DNA of 64,000 nt from Stenotrophomonas sp. ESTM1D_MKCIP4_1 (GTDB lineage Bacteria > Pseudomonadota > Gammaproteobacteria > Xanthomonadales > Xanthomonadaceae), in contig NZ_CP026004.1 in NCBI RefSeq assembly GCF_003086895.1, forward strand, positions 1,710,731 through 1,774,730, written 5' to 3'. This document shows, piece after piece, positions 9,935 to 18,082 of the stretch (position 1 is its first letter; each line of letters begins with the position of its first letter). Under the pieces are notes generated by a model, which ran no database searches, was not told where the DNA came from, and saw nothing but the letters and a program-made list of their open reading frames with translations. The translations under genes and the position numbers were made by a program.

Positions 9935-10630
9935 ATGATCCGCAACACCACCCGCAACGTTGCCCTGGCCCTGATGACCGCTGCCGCGCTGACGGCGTGC
10001 GCCACTGGCGGGTCCTACGTGCAGAGTGACCAGTACGGCAACCCCACCGAGCAGCAGAACCGCACCGGTCGTGGCGCCCTGATCGGTACCGCCGTCGGCG
10101 TCGCCGCCGGCCTGCTCAGCGGCAACAGTGCCACCGAACGTCGCCAGCACGCGCTGGTCGGTGCCGGCATCGGCGCACTCAGCGGCGCGGCCATCGGCAA
10201 CTACCAGGATCGCCAGGAGCGTGCGCTGCGTGAGCGCACCGCCAATACCGGCATCGACGTGCAGCGCCAGGGCGACAACATCACCCTGAACCTGCCGGAC
10301 GGCATCACCTTCGATTTCGGCAAGTCGGCGCTGAAGCCGCAGTTCTACAGCTCGCTCAATGGCGTGGCCAGCACGCTGAATGAGTACAACCAGACCATGA
10401 TCGAAGTGGTCGGCCACACCGACAGCATCGGCAGCGATGCGGTGAACAACCGCCTGTCGAAGGAGCGCGCTGACTCGGTGGCCCAGTACCTGGTGGGCCA
10501 GGGCGTGCAGCAGGTGCGCATCGAAACCCTGGGTGCCGGCAAGGCTTACCCGATTGCCGACAACAGCACCGATGCAGGCCGTGCGCAGAACCGCCGCGTG
10601 GAAATCCGCGTGATTCCGCTCAAGCAGTAA
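9935..10630 (+). CDS. OmpA-family lipoprotein with glycine-zipper segment
   Basis: A 231-residue outer-membrane-anchored, peptidoglycan-binding protein. Its lipoprotein signal ends LTAC (Cys at about residue 21). Then come a glycine-zipper membrane-associated stretch (GRGALIGTAVGVAAGLLSG and GAGIGALSGAAIGNY) and a C-terminal OmpA domain with TFDFGKSALKP, VVGHTDSIGS, NNRLSKERADSVAQYL and AQNRRVEIRV. An AAGGAG site lies 9 bp before ATG 9935. It resembles the YiaD/OmpA lipoproteins of other proteobacteria. A terminator hairpin follows. Confidence 0.92.
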   Translation: MIRNTTRNVALALMTAAALTACATGGSYVQSDQYGNPTEQQNRTGRGALIGTAVGVAAGLLSGNSATERRQHALVGAGIGALSGAAIGNYQDRQERALRERTANTGIDVQRQGDNITLNLPDGITFDFGKSALKPQFYSSLNGVASTLNEYNQTMIEVVGHTDSIGSDAVNNRLSKERADSVAQYLVGQGVQQVRIETLGAGKAYPIADNSTDAGRAQNRRVEIRVIPLKQ

Positions 10631-10675
10631 CGCGCAGCGTTACTGCTTGAGCCGTTCCGGCCCTCGGCCGGAACG

Positions 10676-10704
10676 AAAATGCCGCCCTTGCAGGCGGCAT
10701 TTTT
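10676..10704. terminator. Intrinsic terminator after the OmpA lipoprotein gene
   Basis: Stem AAAATGCCGCC / GGCGGCATTTTT with a 6-nt loop ends in a T run. The A run on the other side makes it bidirectional in form. Another 12-bp hairpin includes the stop codon itself (10621-10649). Confidence 0.8.
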
Positions 10705-10801
10705 GTGGGTGCCGAGCGTTGCTCGGCACGCCATGAAATTCCCAGCCGCATCTCCCGCTCGTGGTACGTCGACCTTGGTCGGCACGCTCTGGCCTTGGCA
10801 G

Positions 10802-10913
10802 AGTCGAGCACGGCTCGACTCTACAAAAAGCGTTCGAGCAAGCTCGACCCCTGCCAGCTGGTCGAGCACGTGCTCGGTTGACAGGCGAACAGCCGGCCAG
10901 CGGCCGGCCCTAC
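10802..10913. repeat. Three diverged SMAG-type palindromes
   Basis: Inverse elements ending CTAC are at 10802-10824 (AGTCGAGCACGGCTCGACTCTAC) read in two parts around the centre CACG, and at 10892-10913 (core GCCGGCCAGCGGCCGGC). A GTCGAGCACGTGCTCG-type palindrome (about 10859-10878) lies between them. They lead directly into the ordered array that follows. Confidence 0.6.
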
Positions 10914-11225
10914 CGGGCAGATCCACGCCACGCGTGGATGCCGTGCGCCCGTCGGGCAGTAGATCCACGCCATGCGTGGATGCGTGCACCGGTCGGGCAG
11001 ATCCTCGCCACGCGTGGATGCCATGCGCCCGTCGGGCAGTAGATCCACGCCATGCGTGGATGCGTGCACCGGTCGGGCAGATCCACGCCACGCGTGGATG
11101 CCGTGCGCCCGTCGGGCAGTAGATCCACGCCATGCGTGGATGCGTGCACCGGTCGCGCAGTAGATCCACGCCACGCGTGGATGCCATGCGCCCGTCGGGC
11201 AGTAGATCCACGCCATGCGTGGATG
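10913..11225. repeat. Array of eight SMAG palindromes with alternating spacers
   Basis: Eight 19-bp palindromes of the form ATCCACGCC(A/T)(C/T)GCGTGGAT start at 10921, 10963, 11001, 11043, 11081, 11123, 11164 and 11206. Spacing alternates (42, 38, 42, 38, 42, 41, 42), because two kinds of unit alternate: the ACGC core followed by GCC(G/A)TGCGCCCGTCGG, and the ATGC core followed by GCGTGCACCGGTCG. The real unit is therefore about 80 bp, repeated four times. One copy has a point change (ATCCTCGCC at 11001). The array ends 7 bp before the stop of the LysR gene smeRv. Confidence 0.85.
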
Positions 11226-11232
11226 CGGCGGT

Positions 11233-12261
11233 TCACGCCGCCGCGGTCACCTTTTCAAGGATGCGCTTGCCGCTGCTTTCCAGCACGGCATCTTCCTTTT
11301 CCTGCTGCTGCCGTGCCAGCTTCGCGGCCGGGCACTGCGCCAGCATGTAGTTGGCGTCGAAGTTGAGCTTCTCCACCAGGAAATCGACGAAGGCACGCAC
11401 CTTCGGCGAGACCAGGCGGCCGCCGGCGAATACCGCGTTGAAGTCCACTTCCGGGCCGGTCCAACCGGCCAGCACGCGGCGCACCATGCCCGATTCGACG
11501 AACGGCTTGGCCATCACATCGCCGGTCAGCAGCAGGCCTTCGCCGCACACCAGTGCGCCGTTCAACGCCGACATGTCATTGGCGGTCATCAACGGGGTCA
11601 CCGGGAAATCGCGCAGCTCGCCGCCGTTCTCGCCCAGCTGCCAGGTAAAGCGCGGCGAATTGCCGGTGTGGTACGGCTTGCGCATCGCCAGGATGCGATG
11701 GAACTGCAGCTCTTCCGGATGCAGCGGCTCGCCATAGCGCTCGATGTAGGCCGGGCTGGCAAACACCTGTGTGCGCAGGCTGCCCAGCTTGCGCGCGACC
11801 AGGTTGGAATCGGGCAGGGCACCGACGCGCAGCGCAAGATCGGCTTCACCTGCAATCAGGTCCAGCTTCTCGTTGCCCAGGTGCATGTCCAGGCGGATTT
11901 CGGGGTACTGCGCGTGGAACTGGCCCAGCAGCGGCGCGATCCAGGTGATGCCGATGGCATACGGCACGGTAAACCGCAGCCAGCCACGCGGGCCGGACTG
12001 CAGCTGGCTCACCGCGCTTTCGGCTTCTTCCAGTTCGCGTGCAATGCGCTGGCAGTGCTCGTGATAGATCGAACCGGCTTCGGTCAGCCCGAGCCGGCGC
12101 GTGGTCCGGTGCAGCAGCCGCGCGCCCAGGCGCGTTTCCAGCTCCTGTACTTTGCGGCTGACCGTGGTCTTGGGCAGGCCGAGCGATTTGGCAGCGGCAA
12201 TGAAGCTGCCTTGCTCAACCACCTTGACGAAGATCAGCGTCTCATTGAGATCGTGGGACAT
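11233..12261 (-). CDS. smeRv: LysR-type regulator of the SmeVWX efflux operon
   Basis: A 342-residue LysR regulator with an N-terminal winged helix (residues 5-65; SFIAAAKSLGLPKTTVSRKV) and a C-terminal effector domain (about 92-300). It is divergent from smeU1, as SmeRv is in S. maltophilia, where it controls smeU1-V-W-U2-X and where substitutions at Gly266 are known to derepress the pump. Residue 266 here is Gly (VLAGWTG), so the wild-type form is present. The C-terminus carries a Gln/Glu-rich tail. The start at 12261 leaves a 370-bp control region shared with the operon. Confidence 0.92.
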   Translation of the reverse strand: MSHDLNETLIFVKVVEQGSFIAAAKSLGLPKTTVSRKVQELETRLGARLLHRTTRRLGLTEAGSIYHEHCQRIARELEEAESAVSQLQSGPRGWLRFTVPYAIGITWIAPLLGQFHAQYPEIRLDMHLGNEKLDLIAGEADLALRVGALPDSNLVARKLGSLRTQVFASPAYIERYGEPLHPEELQFHRILAMRKPYHTGNSPRFTWQLGENGGELRDFPVTPLMTANDMSALNGALVCGEGLLLTGDVMAKPFVESGMVRRVLAGWTGPEVDFNAVFAGGRLVSPKVRAFVDFLVEKLNFDANYMLAQCPAAKLARQQQEKEDAVLESSGKRILEKVTAAA

Positions 12262-12325
12262 GGTCGGGATCCTGGACGGCGGGGATGGGACAATCGTGAC
12301 AGATCGATTGGACCGGGGACGGGAT

Positions 12326-12352
12326 GATTATTCCCCTTAATCCGGACTAATC
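12326..12352. promoter_or_regulatory. Candidate LysR-regulator binding site for smeRv/smeU1
   Basis: GATTA (12326-12330) and TAATC (12338-12342) form an inverted repeat with a T-N11-A core, and a further direct TAATC follows at 12348-12352. This is the only AT-rich patch in the control region and has the form of a LysR-family box. It lies 65 bp from the smeRv start and about 280 bp before smeU1. Confidence 0.45.
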
Positions 12353-12407
12353 AAGTAAAGGTTTGAGGTCTATCGTGGCGCCATTCGTGAAATGGAGCTC
12401 GTCCGCC

Positions 12408-12635
12408 ATGAGCCTGCGCAACATTCTTGCCCACTTCCGGCGTGCCGGCCAGACCACTCTGGACCTGGCAATGACCGTCGAAGCCCGCCCAAGTTCCTTG
12501 GTACACAAGGATTTCCGGGAGTTTACCGCGCCCATGCGTAACCAGCGCGGCAGTTCGATCCGCCTGGCTGCCCAGCAGAGCGATCTGCTGCGGCGAATTG
12601 GGACTATCCCGGATTTGGGAGGAAATGTCCCGTGA
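12408..12635 (+). CDS. Possible short leader reading frame before smeU1
   Basis: A 75-codon open frame (MSLRNILAHFRRAG...) lies between the regulator box and smeU1, and its TGA (12633-12635) overlaps the GTG start of smeU1 (12632). The overlap would allow coupled translation. I recognise no family, the composition is Arg-rich as in chance frames of GC-rich DNA, and no clear ribosome site precedes it, so it may not be translated. It is recorded because it fills an otherwise gene-free 370-bp stretch. Confidence 0.25.
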   Translation: MSLRNILAHFRRAGQTTLDLAMTVEARPSSLVHKDFREFTAPMRNQRGSSIRLAAQQSDLLRRIGTIPDLGGNVP

Positions 12636-13405
12636 ATGGGATTCTGACGCCCGAAGTCCTGGTCCTTGGCGGCACCGGTGCCGTCGGCCAGGGCGTGGTC
12701 GGTGCCCTGCTGGAGGCCGGCAGCCCGGTCCTGGTGGTGGGTCGCGACCCGGGCCGACTGGCGGCACTGCACGAGCAGTTCGCCGATGAGCCGGGCCTGC
12801 AGACGATGCTGGGCTCGCTCAGCGATGACCGCTCCGCACAGGTGCTCGCCGAACGCGTGGTGCAGCGGCCCCGTCCGCTGGCGGCCGTCGTCGCCGCGAT
12901 GGGCGGCCCGTACAACCGTGGCCGTGTCATCGACCGCAGCGGCGATGCCCTGATGGGTGCGTTCCAGGCCGACCTGATGCCGCATGCCCACGCGGTGCGC
13001 CACCTGCTGCCGCTGCTGCAGGACAACCCGCACGCCCGCCGCTACGTGATGATCGGCAGCCCTGCAGGTGCCAAACCCTGGGCCGGCTACGGCGAAACCT
13101 CGATCACCACCGCAGCGCTGCGCATGTACGCGCAGGTGGTGCACCAGGAAGCGCAGGCCGTGGGCGTGCGTGCGCAGATGCTGGAAGTGTGCAGCCCGGT
13201 ATGCACCCCGGCCAATGCGGCCAACGCCTGCATCGAGTGGCCGAGCTCGCTGCTGGTCGGCCGCCGCGTGGTGTCCCTGCTGGACAGCGGATGCCGCGAC
13301 AACCGCGCCATCGTCCGCTGCGACAGCAGCGATGCGGAACTGCCGCGCGGCCTGTTGAACCTCGACCTGCCGCCACTGTGGCGCGACACCGCAGGCGTTG
13401 CTTGA
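12632..13405 (+). CDS. smeU1: SDR-like protein, first gene of the SmeVWX operon
   Basis: A 257-residue Rossmann-fold protein with the dinucleotide motif GGTGAVGQG (about residues 13-21). It corresponds to SmeU1, the short-chain-dehydrogenase-like product that opens the S. maltophilia smeVWX operon. The usual catalytic YxxxK appears as YGETS, so the lysine is missing, and the NNAG-type motif is replaced by AAMGGPYN; it may bind a nucleotide without classical SDR catalysis. GTG 12632 is preceded by GGGAGGA at good distance. An 8-bp hairpin begins at the stop codon, before smeV. Confidence 0.85.
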   Translation: MNGILTPEVLVLGGTGAVGQGVVGALLEAGSPVLVVGRDPGRLAALHEQFADEPGLQTMLGSLSDDRSAQVLAERVVQRPRPLAAVVAAMGGPYNRGRVIDRSGDALMGAFQADLMPHAHAVRHLLPLLQDNPHARRYVMIGSPAGAKPWAGYGETSITTAALRMYAQVVHQEAQAVGVRAQMLEVCSPVCTPANAANACIEWPSSLLVGRRVVSLLDSGCRDNRAIVRCDSSDAELPRGLLNLDLPPLWRDTAGVA

Positions 13406-13425
13406 CCTCAACCTTTGTTGAGGTC
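13404..13425 (+). promoter_or_regulatory. Intercistronic hairpin between smeU1 and smeV
   Basis: GACCTCAA / TTGAGGTC is a perfect 8-bp stem with a 6-nt loop, starting inside the smeU1 stop codon. No T run follows, so it is more likely an mRNA processing or stability element than a terminator. Confidence 0.4.
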
Positions 13426-13487
13426 GCAGGCTACGCCGCCGCTTTACCGATCTTCGATTCCTACGCTGTACCACCCCTTCCGTACGG

Positions 13488-14720
13488 ATGCATGCCATGA
13501 CTTCCCCCAACACCACCCCACACCGTTTCCGCCATCGCCTGGCGATGGCCGGCGTGTCGATCCTCGCAGCCGCAGTACTGGCCGCCTGCAGTGGCGGCCA
13601 TGCCGAAGAGGCCGGCGCACCGCCGCCGCCGCAGGTCAGTGCCGCCCCGGTGCTGGTCAAGCCGATCAGCCAGTGGGACGAGTTCAGCGGCCGCGTCGAG
13701 GCCGTGCAGAGCGTCGAGCTGCGTCCGCGCGTGTCCGGCTACATCGACAAGGTCAATTACGTTGAAGGCGAAGAAGTGAAGAAGGGCGCTGTCCTGTTCA
13801 CCATCGACGCCCGCAGCTACCAGGCCGAGTACGATCGCGCTGCCGCTGAACTGGCCCGCGCTCGCACCCAGGCCAGCCTGGCCCGCAGCGAGTCCGAGCG
13901 TGCCAAGCGTTTGTCCGAACAGCAGGCCATTTCCACCGAGACCGCCGAACAGCGTCGTGCCGCAGCCGATCAGTCCGGTGCGGCGGTGCAGGCTGCGCAG
14001 GCCGCACTGGATGCAGCCCGCCTCAACCTGGAGTTCACCAAGGTGCGCGCGCCCATCGACGGCCGTGCCGGCCGGGCGATGGTCACCGCCGGCAACCTGG
14101 TCACTGCCGGCGACAGCGCCAGCGTGCTGACCACGCTGGTCTCGCTGGACACCGTCTTTGTGTACTTCGATGCCGACGAAAGCACCTTCCTGCGCTACGC
14201 CCAGATGGCGCGCAAGGGCGAACGCCCGAGCGAGCGTGACAGCGAACTGCCGGTGAAGGTTGGCCTGTCCGGTGAAGAGGGCTACCCGCACACCGGCAAG
14301 GTCGATTTCCTCGACAACCAGGTGGCGCGCAGCACCGGCACCATCCGGGTCCGTGCACTGCTGGACAACGCTGACCGCCAGTTCACCCCGGGCCTGTTCG
14401 CCCGCGTGCAGCTGCTGGGCAGCGGCCAGTTCCAGGCCATGCTGATCGACGACAAGGCCGTGCTGACCGACCAGGACCGCAAGTACGTGTACGTGGTGGA
14501 CAAGGATGGCAAGGCGCAGCGCCGTGACATCCAGCTCGGTCGCACCGCCGAAGGCCTGCGCATCGTCGAACACGGCCTGGCCGCTGGCGACAAGGTCATC
14601 ATCGATGGCGTGCAGAAGGTCTTCATGCCGGGCATGCCGGTGCAGGCCAAGGCGGTGGCGATGCAGCCCTCGCCGGCGCCCGCGCCGGGCCGCGATGCCA
14701 CCGCTGCCCTGAACCGCTGA
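13488..14720 (+). CDS. smeV: RND efflux periplasmic adaptor SmeV
   Basis: A 410-residue membrane-fusion protein of the MexE type linking the RND pump SmeW to the outer-membrane channel SmeX. It has a lipoprotein signal (VLAACSGG), a barrel-sandwich half (SVELRPRVSGYIDKV), a coiled-coil hairpin (about residues 105-180, ARARTQASLARSESERAKR), the second half-motif (VRAPIDGRAGRAMVTAGNLV) and C-terminal beta-barrel and membrane-proximal domains. A second ATG at 13497 could also be the start. It exports lipophilic drugs such as quinolones and chloramphenicol in S. maltophilia (known for SmeVWX). A stem-loop separates it from smeW. Confidence 0.93.
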   Translation: MHAMTSPNTTPHRFRHRLAMAGVSILAAAVLAACSGGHAEEAGAPPPPQVSAAPVLVKPISQWDEFSGRVEAVQSVELRPRVSGYIDKVNYVEGEEVKKGAVLFTIDARSYQAEYDRAAAELARARTQASLARSESERAKRLSEQQAISTETAEQRRAAADQSGAAVQAAQAALDAARLNLEFTKVRAPIDGRAGRAMVTAGNLVTAGDSASVLTTLVSLDTVFVYFDADESTFLRYAQMARKGERPSERDSELPVKVGLSGEEGYPHTGKVDFLDNQVARSTGTIRVRALLDNADRQFTPGLFARVQLLGSGQFQAMLIDDKAVLTDQDRKYVYVVDKDGKAQRRDIQLGRTAEGLRIVEHGLAAGDKVIIDGVQKVFMPGMPVQAKAVAMQPSPAPAPGRDATAALNR

Positions 14721-14775
14721 TCCGCCGTCTCCTGATCCAAGTTTCCGCTTAGCTGCCGGCGCCAGCGGCAGCCTT

Positions 14776-14807
14776 CCCTGCCTTCGTCAGATTGACGAGG
14801 GGCAGGG
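14776..14807 (+). promoter_or_regulatory. Stem-loop between smeV and smeW
   Basis: CCCTGCCTTCGTC pairs imperfectly with GACGAGGGGCAGGG (about 13 bp with G-T pairs) in the 127-bp spacer. It could shape differential expression of adaptor and pump; this is inference. Confidence 0.35.
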
Positions 14808-14847
14808 CGGCTGTTGCCCGTCGGCGGCATTTCCCAGGAATTCCTCC

Positions 14848-17800
14848 ATGGACTTTTCCCGTTTCTTCATCGACAGGCCGATCTTCGCGGCGGTGCTGTC
14901 GATCGTGATCTTCGCCGCTGGCCTGATCTCGATTCCGATCCTGCCGATCGGCGAGTACCCCGAAGTGGTGCCGCCGTCGGTGGTCGTGCGCACGGTCTAT
15001 CCGGGCGCCAACCCCAAGGTCATCGCTGAAACCGTGGCCACCCCGCTGGAAGAGGCGATCAACGGCGTCGAGGGCATGATGTACCTCAAGTCGGTGGCCG
15101 GCTCCGATGGCGTGCTGCAGATGACCGTCACCTTCCGCCCGGGCACCGACCCGGATGCGGCGGCGGTGAAGGTGCAGAACCGCGTGGCGCAGGCGCAGGC
15201 GCGTCTGCCCGAGGACGTGCGCCGGCAGGGTGTGACCACCCAGAAGCAGTCGCCGACGTTCCTGATGGTGGTGCACCTGACCTCGCCCAATGGCAAGTAC
15301 GACACCCTGTACCTGCGCAACTACGCCCGCCTGCACGTCAAGGACGCACTGGCCCGCATCCCGGGCGTGGGCGATGCGCAGATCTTCGGTGGCGGTGACT
15401 ACGCCATGCGCGCCTGGCTGGACCCGGACAAGGTCGCTTCGCGCGGCCTGACCGCCAGCGATGTGGTGGCCGCCATGCGCGAGCAGAACGTGCAGGTTTC
15501 GGCCGGCCAGCTCGGCGCCGAACCGCTGCCCAACAGCCAGTTCCTCACCCTGATCAATGCGCAGGGCCGCCTGAAGACCGAAAAGGAATTCGGCGACATC
15601 GTGCTCAAGAGCGGCACCGATGGCGAGATCGTGCGCCTGTCCGACGTTGCCCGCCTGGAACTGGGTGCCGGCGACTACACCCTGCGTTCTCAGCTGGATG
15701 GCAAGAACGCGGTGGGCATCGGCATCTTCCAGGCACCGGGTGCCAACGCGCTGGAAATCCGTGATGCGGTCATCGGCACCATGGATGAGATGCAGAAGAG
15801 CATGCCGGCCGATGTGAAGTACGAAGCGGTGTATGACACCACCATCTTCGTGCGCGATTCGATCAAGGCCGTGGTGTCCACCCTGCTGGAAGCCATCGCG
15901 CTGGTGGTGCTGGTGGTGATCCTGTTCCTGCAGACCTGGCGTGCCTCGATCATTCCGCTGATCGCCGTGCCGGTGTCGGTGGTGGGTACCTTTGCCGCGC
16001 TGTACCTGCTGGGCTTCTCGATCAACACGCTGAGCCTGTTCGGCCTGGTGCTGGCGATCGGCATCGTGGTCGACGATGCGATCGTGGTCGTGGAAAACGT
16101 TGAACGCAACATCGAGGAAGGGCTGTCGCCCACCGCCGCGGCCCACCAGGCCATGCGCGAAGTGTCCGGCCCGATCGTGGCGATCGCGCTGGTGCTGTGC
16201 GCCGTGTTCGTGCCGATGGCCTTCCTGTCCGGTGTCACCGGTCAGTTCTACAAGCAGTTCGCTGTCACCATCGCCATCTCCACGGTGATCTCGGCCATCA
16301 ACTCGCTGACCCTGTCGCCGGCCCTGGCCGCGCGCCTGCTGAAGCCGCATGACGCCGCCAAGGATGCGCCGACGCGCATCATCGACCGCCTGTTCGGCTG
16401 GGTGTTCCGTCCGTTCAACCGCTTCTTCAAGTCGAGCTCGGAGAAGTACGAGCGCAGCGTTTCAAAGATCCTCGGCCGTCGCGGTGCGGTGTTCGTGGTC
16501 TACGCGATCCTGCTGGTCGGTACCGGTGTGATCTTCAAGCTGGTGCCGCCGGGCTTCATTCCGACCCAGGACAAGCTGTACCTGATTGCCGGTGTGAAGC
16601 TGCCGGAAGGTTCGTCGATCGCGCGTACCGATGAAATGCTGCGCAAGGTCGCCAAGATCGCCCAGGAAACCGATGGCGTTGCCCACACCATCTCGTTCCC
16701 CGGCCTGAACGCGCTGCAGTTCACCAACACGCCCAACACGGGTGTGGCGTTCATTCCGCTCAAGCCGTTCAACGAGCGTCATGGCCGTACAGCTGCGCAG
16801 ATCAATGCCGAGATCAACCAGAAGATTGCCGGACTGCAGGAGGGCTTCGCCTTCGCAATGATGCCGCCGCCGATCCTCGGCCTGGGCAACGGCAACGGCT
16901 ACCAGATGTTCATCGAAGACCGTGGCAACCTGGGCTATGGCGCGCTGCAGAATGCCGTGCAGGCGATGCAGGGCACCGTCGCGCAGACCCCGGGCATGGC
17001 CTTCCCGATTTCCAGCTACCAGGCCAACGTGCCGCAGCTGGATGCGGAAGTGGATCGCGTGAAAGCAAAGGCCCAGGGCGTGCAGCTCACCGAGCTGTTC
17101 GACACCCTGCAGACCTACCTGGGTTCGGCCTACGTCAACGACTTCAACCAGTTCGGTCGTACCTGGCAGGTGATCGCCCAGGCCGACGGTCCGTTCCGTG
17201 AGAGCGTGGAAGACATCGGCAAGCTGCGTACCCGCAATGATCGCGGCGAGATGGTGCCGATCGGCTCGATGGTCACCATCAAGCAGACCTTCGGCCCGGA
17301 CCCGGTGCTGCGCTTCAATGGCTACCCGGCCGCCGATCTGGCCGGTGAAGCCGACCCGCGCGTGATGTCTTCGGCCGAGGCGATGAACAAGCTGACCGAG
17401 ATTGCCGACAAGGTGCTGCCGGTGGGCATGACCACTGAATGGACCGACCTGAGCTACCAGCAGGCGACCCAGGGCAAGGCGGCCTTCATCGTGTTCCCGG
17501 TGGCGATCATGCTGGCCTTCCTGGTGCTGGCGGCGCTGTATGAAAGCTGGTCGCTGCCGCTGGCGGTGATCCTGATCGTACCGATGACCCTGCTGTCGGC
17601 CCTGTTCGGCGTGTGGCTGACCGGCGGTGACAACAACGTGTTCGTGCAGGTCGGCCTGGTGGTGCTGATGGGCCTGGCGTGCAAGAACGCGATCCTGATC
17701 GTCGAATTTGCCCGTGAACTGGAAATGGGCGGCAAGGGCATCGTTGAATCCGCGCTGGAAGCCTGCCGCCTGCGCCTGCGCCCGATCGTGATGACCTCCA

Positions 17801-18018
17801 TCGCGTTCATCGCCGGCACCGTGCCGCTGGTGCTGTCCCATGGTGCAGGCGCCGAAGTGCGCTCTGTCACCGGCATCACGGTGTTTGCCGGCATGCTGGG
17901 CGTGACCCTGTTCGGTCTGTTCCTGACCCCGGTGTTCTACGTGGCCCTGCGCAAGTTCGTCACCCGCAACGGCGGTGGCCAGCTGGTGCAGCACGGCGAG
18001 CCGACCATCCACCACTGA
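14848..18018 (+). CDS. smeW: RND multidrug efflux transporter SmeW
   Basis: A 1056-residue inner-membrane proton/drug antiporter of the HAE1 (MexF/AcrB) family. It starts MDFSRFFIDRPIFAAVLSI. The first transmembrane segment and large porter loop (residues 30-340) are followed by TM2-6, with the proton-relay acidic pair in GIVVDDAIVVVEN (TM4, about residue 410), then a repeated second half with a second porter domain and TM8-12 (KNAILIVEFA). The full family length is present with no break. It works with SmeV and SmeX and sits in operon order V-W-U2-X. An AGGAATTC site lies before ATG 14848. Confidence 0.96.
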   Translation: MDFSRFFIDRPIFAAVLSIVIFAAGLISIPILPIGEYPEVVPPSVVVRTVYPGANPKVIAETVATPLEEAINGVEGMMYLKSVAGSDGVLQMTVTFRPGTDPDAAAVKVQNRVAQAQARLPEDVRRQGVTTQKQSPTFLMVVHLTSPNGKYDTLYLRNYARLHVKDALARIPGVGDAQIFGGGDYAMRAWLDPDKVASRGLTASDVVAAMREQNVQVSAGQLGAEPLPNSQFLTLINAQGRLKTEKEFGDIVLKSGTDGEIVRLSDVARLELGAGDYTLRSQLDGKNAVGIGIFQAPGANALEIRDAVIGTMDEMQKSMPADVKYEAVYDTTIFVRDSIKAVVSTLLEAIALVVLVVILFLQTWRASIIPLIAVPVSVVGTFAALYLLGFSINTLSLFGLVLAIGIVVDDAIVVVENVERNIEEGLSPTAAAHQAMREVSGPIVAIALVLCAVFVPMAFLSGVTGQFYKQFAVTIAISTVISAINSLTLSPALAARLLKPHDAAKDAPTRIIDRLFGWVFRPFNRFFKSSSEKYERSVSKILGRRGAVFVVYAILLVGTGVIFKLVPPGFIPTQDKLYLIAGVKLPEGSSIARTDEMLRKVAKIAQETDGVAHTISFPGLNALQFTNTPNTGVAFIPLKPFNERHGRTAAQINAEINQKIAGLQEGFAFAMMPPPILGLGNGNGYQMFIEDRGNLGYGALQNAVQAMQGTVAQTPGMAFPISSYQANVPQLDAEVDRVKAKAQGVQLTELFDTLQTYLGSAYVNDFNQFGRTWQVIAQADGPFRESVEDIGKLRTRNDRGEMVPIGSMVTIKQTFGPDPVLRFNGYPAADLAGEADPRVMSSAEAMNKLTEIADKVLPVGMTTEWTDLSYQQATQGKAAFIVFPVAIMLAFLVLAALYESWSLPLAVILIVPMTLLSALFGVWLTGGDNNVFVQVGLVVLMGLACKNAILIVEFARELEMGGKGIVESALEACRLRLRPIVMTSIAFIAGTVPLVLSHGAGAEVRSVTGITVFAGMLGVTLFGLFLTPVFYVALRKFVTRNGGGQLVQHGEPTIHH

Positions 18019-18082
18019 CATGCACCCCTGCGGTCGCCGGCCCTGAGCGGCGACCGCTTCCCCCAAACCAAGGCATGAATCC

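Noticed and set aside
10913..11225. CRISPR-like look: regular palindromic repeats with even spacing
   Set aside because: The spacers are also repeated and of only two kinds, the repeats are SMAG palindromes, and no cas gene is near.
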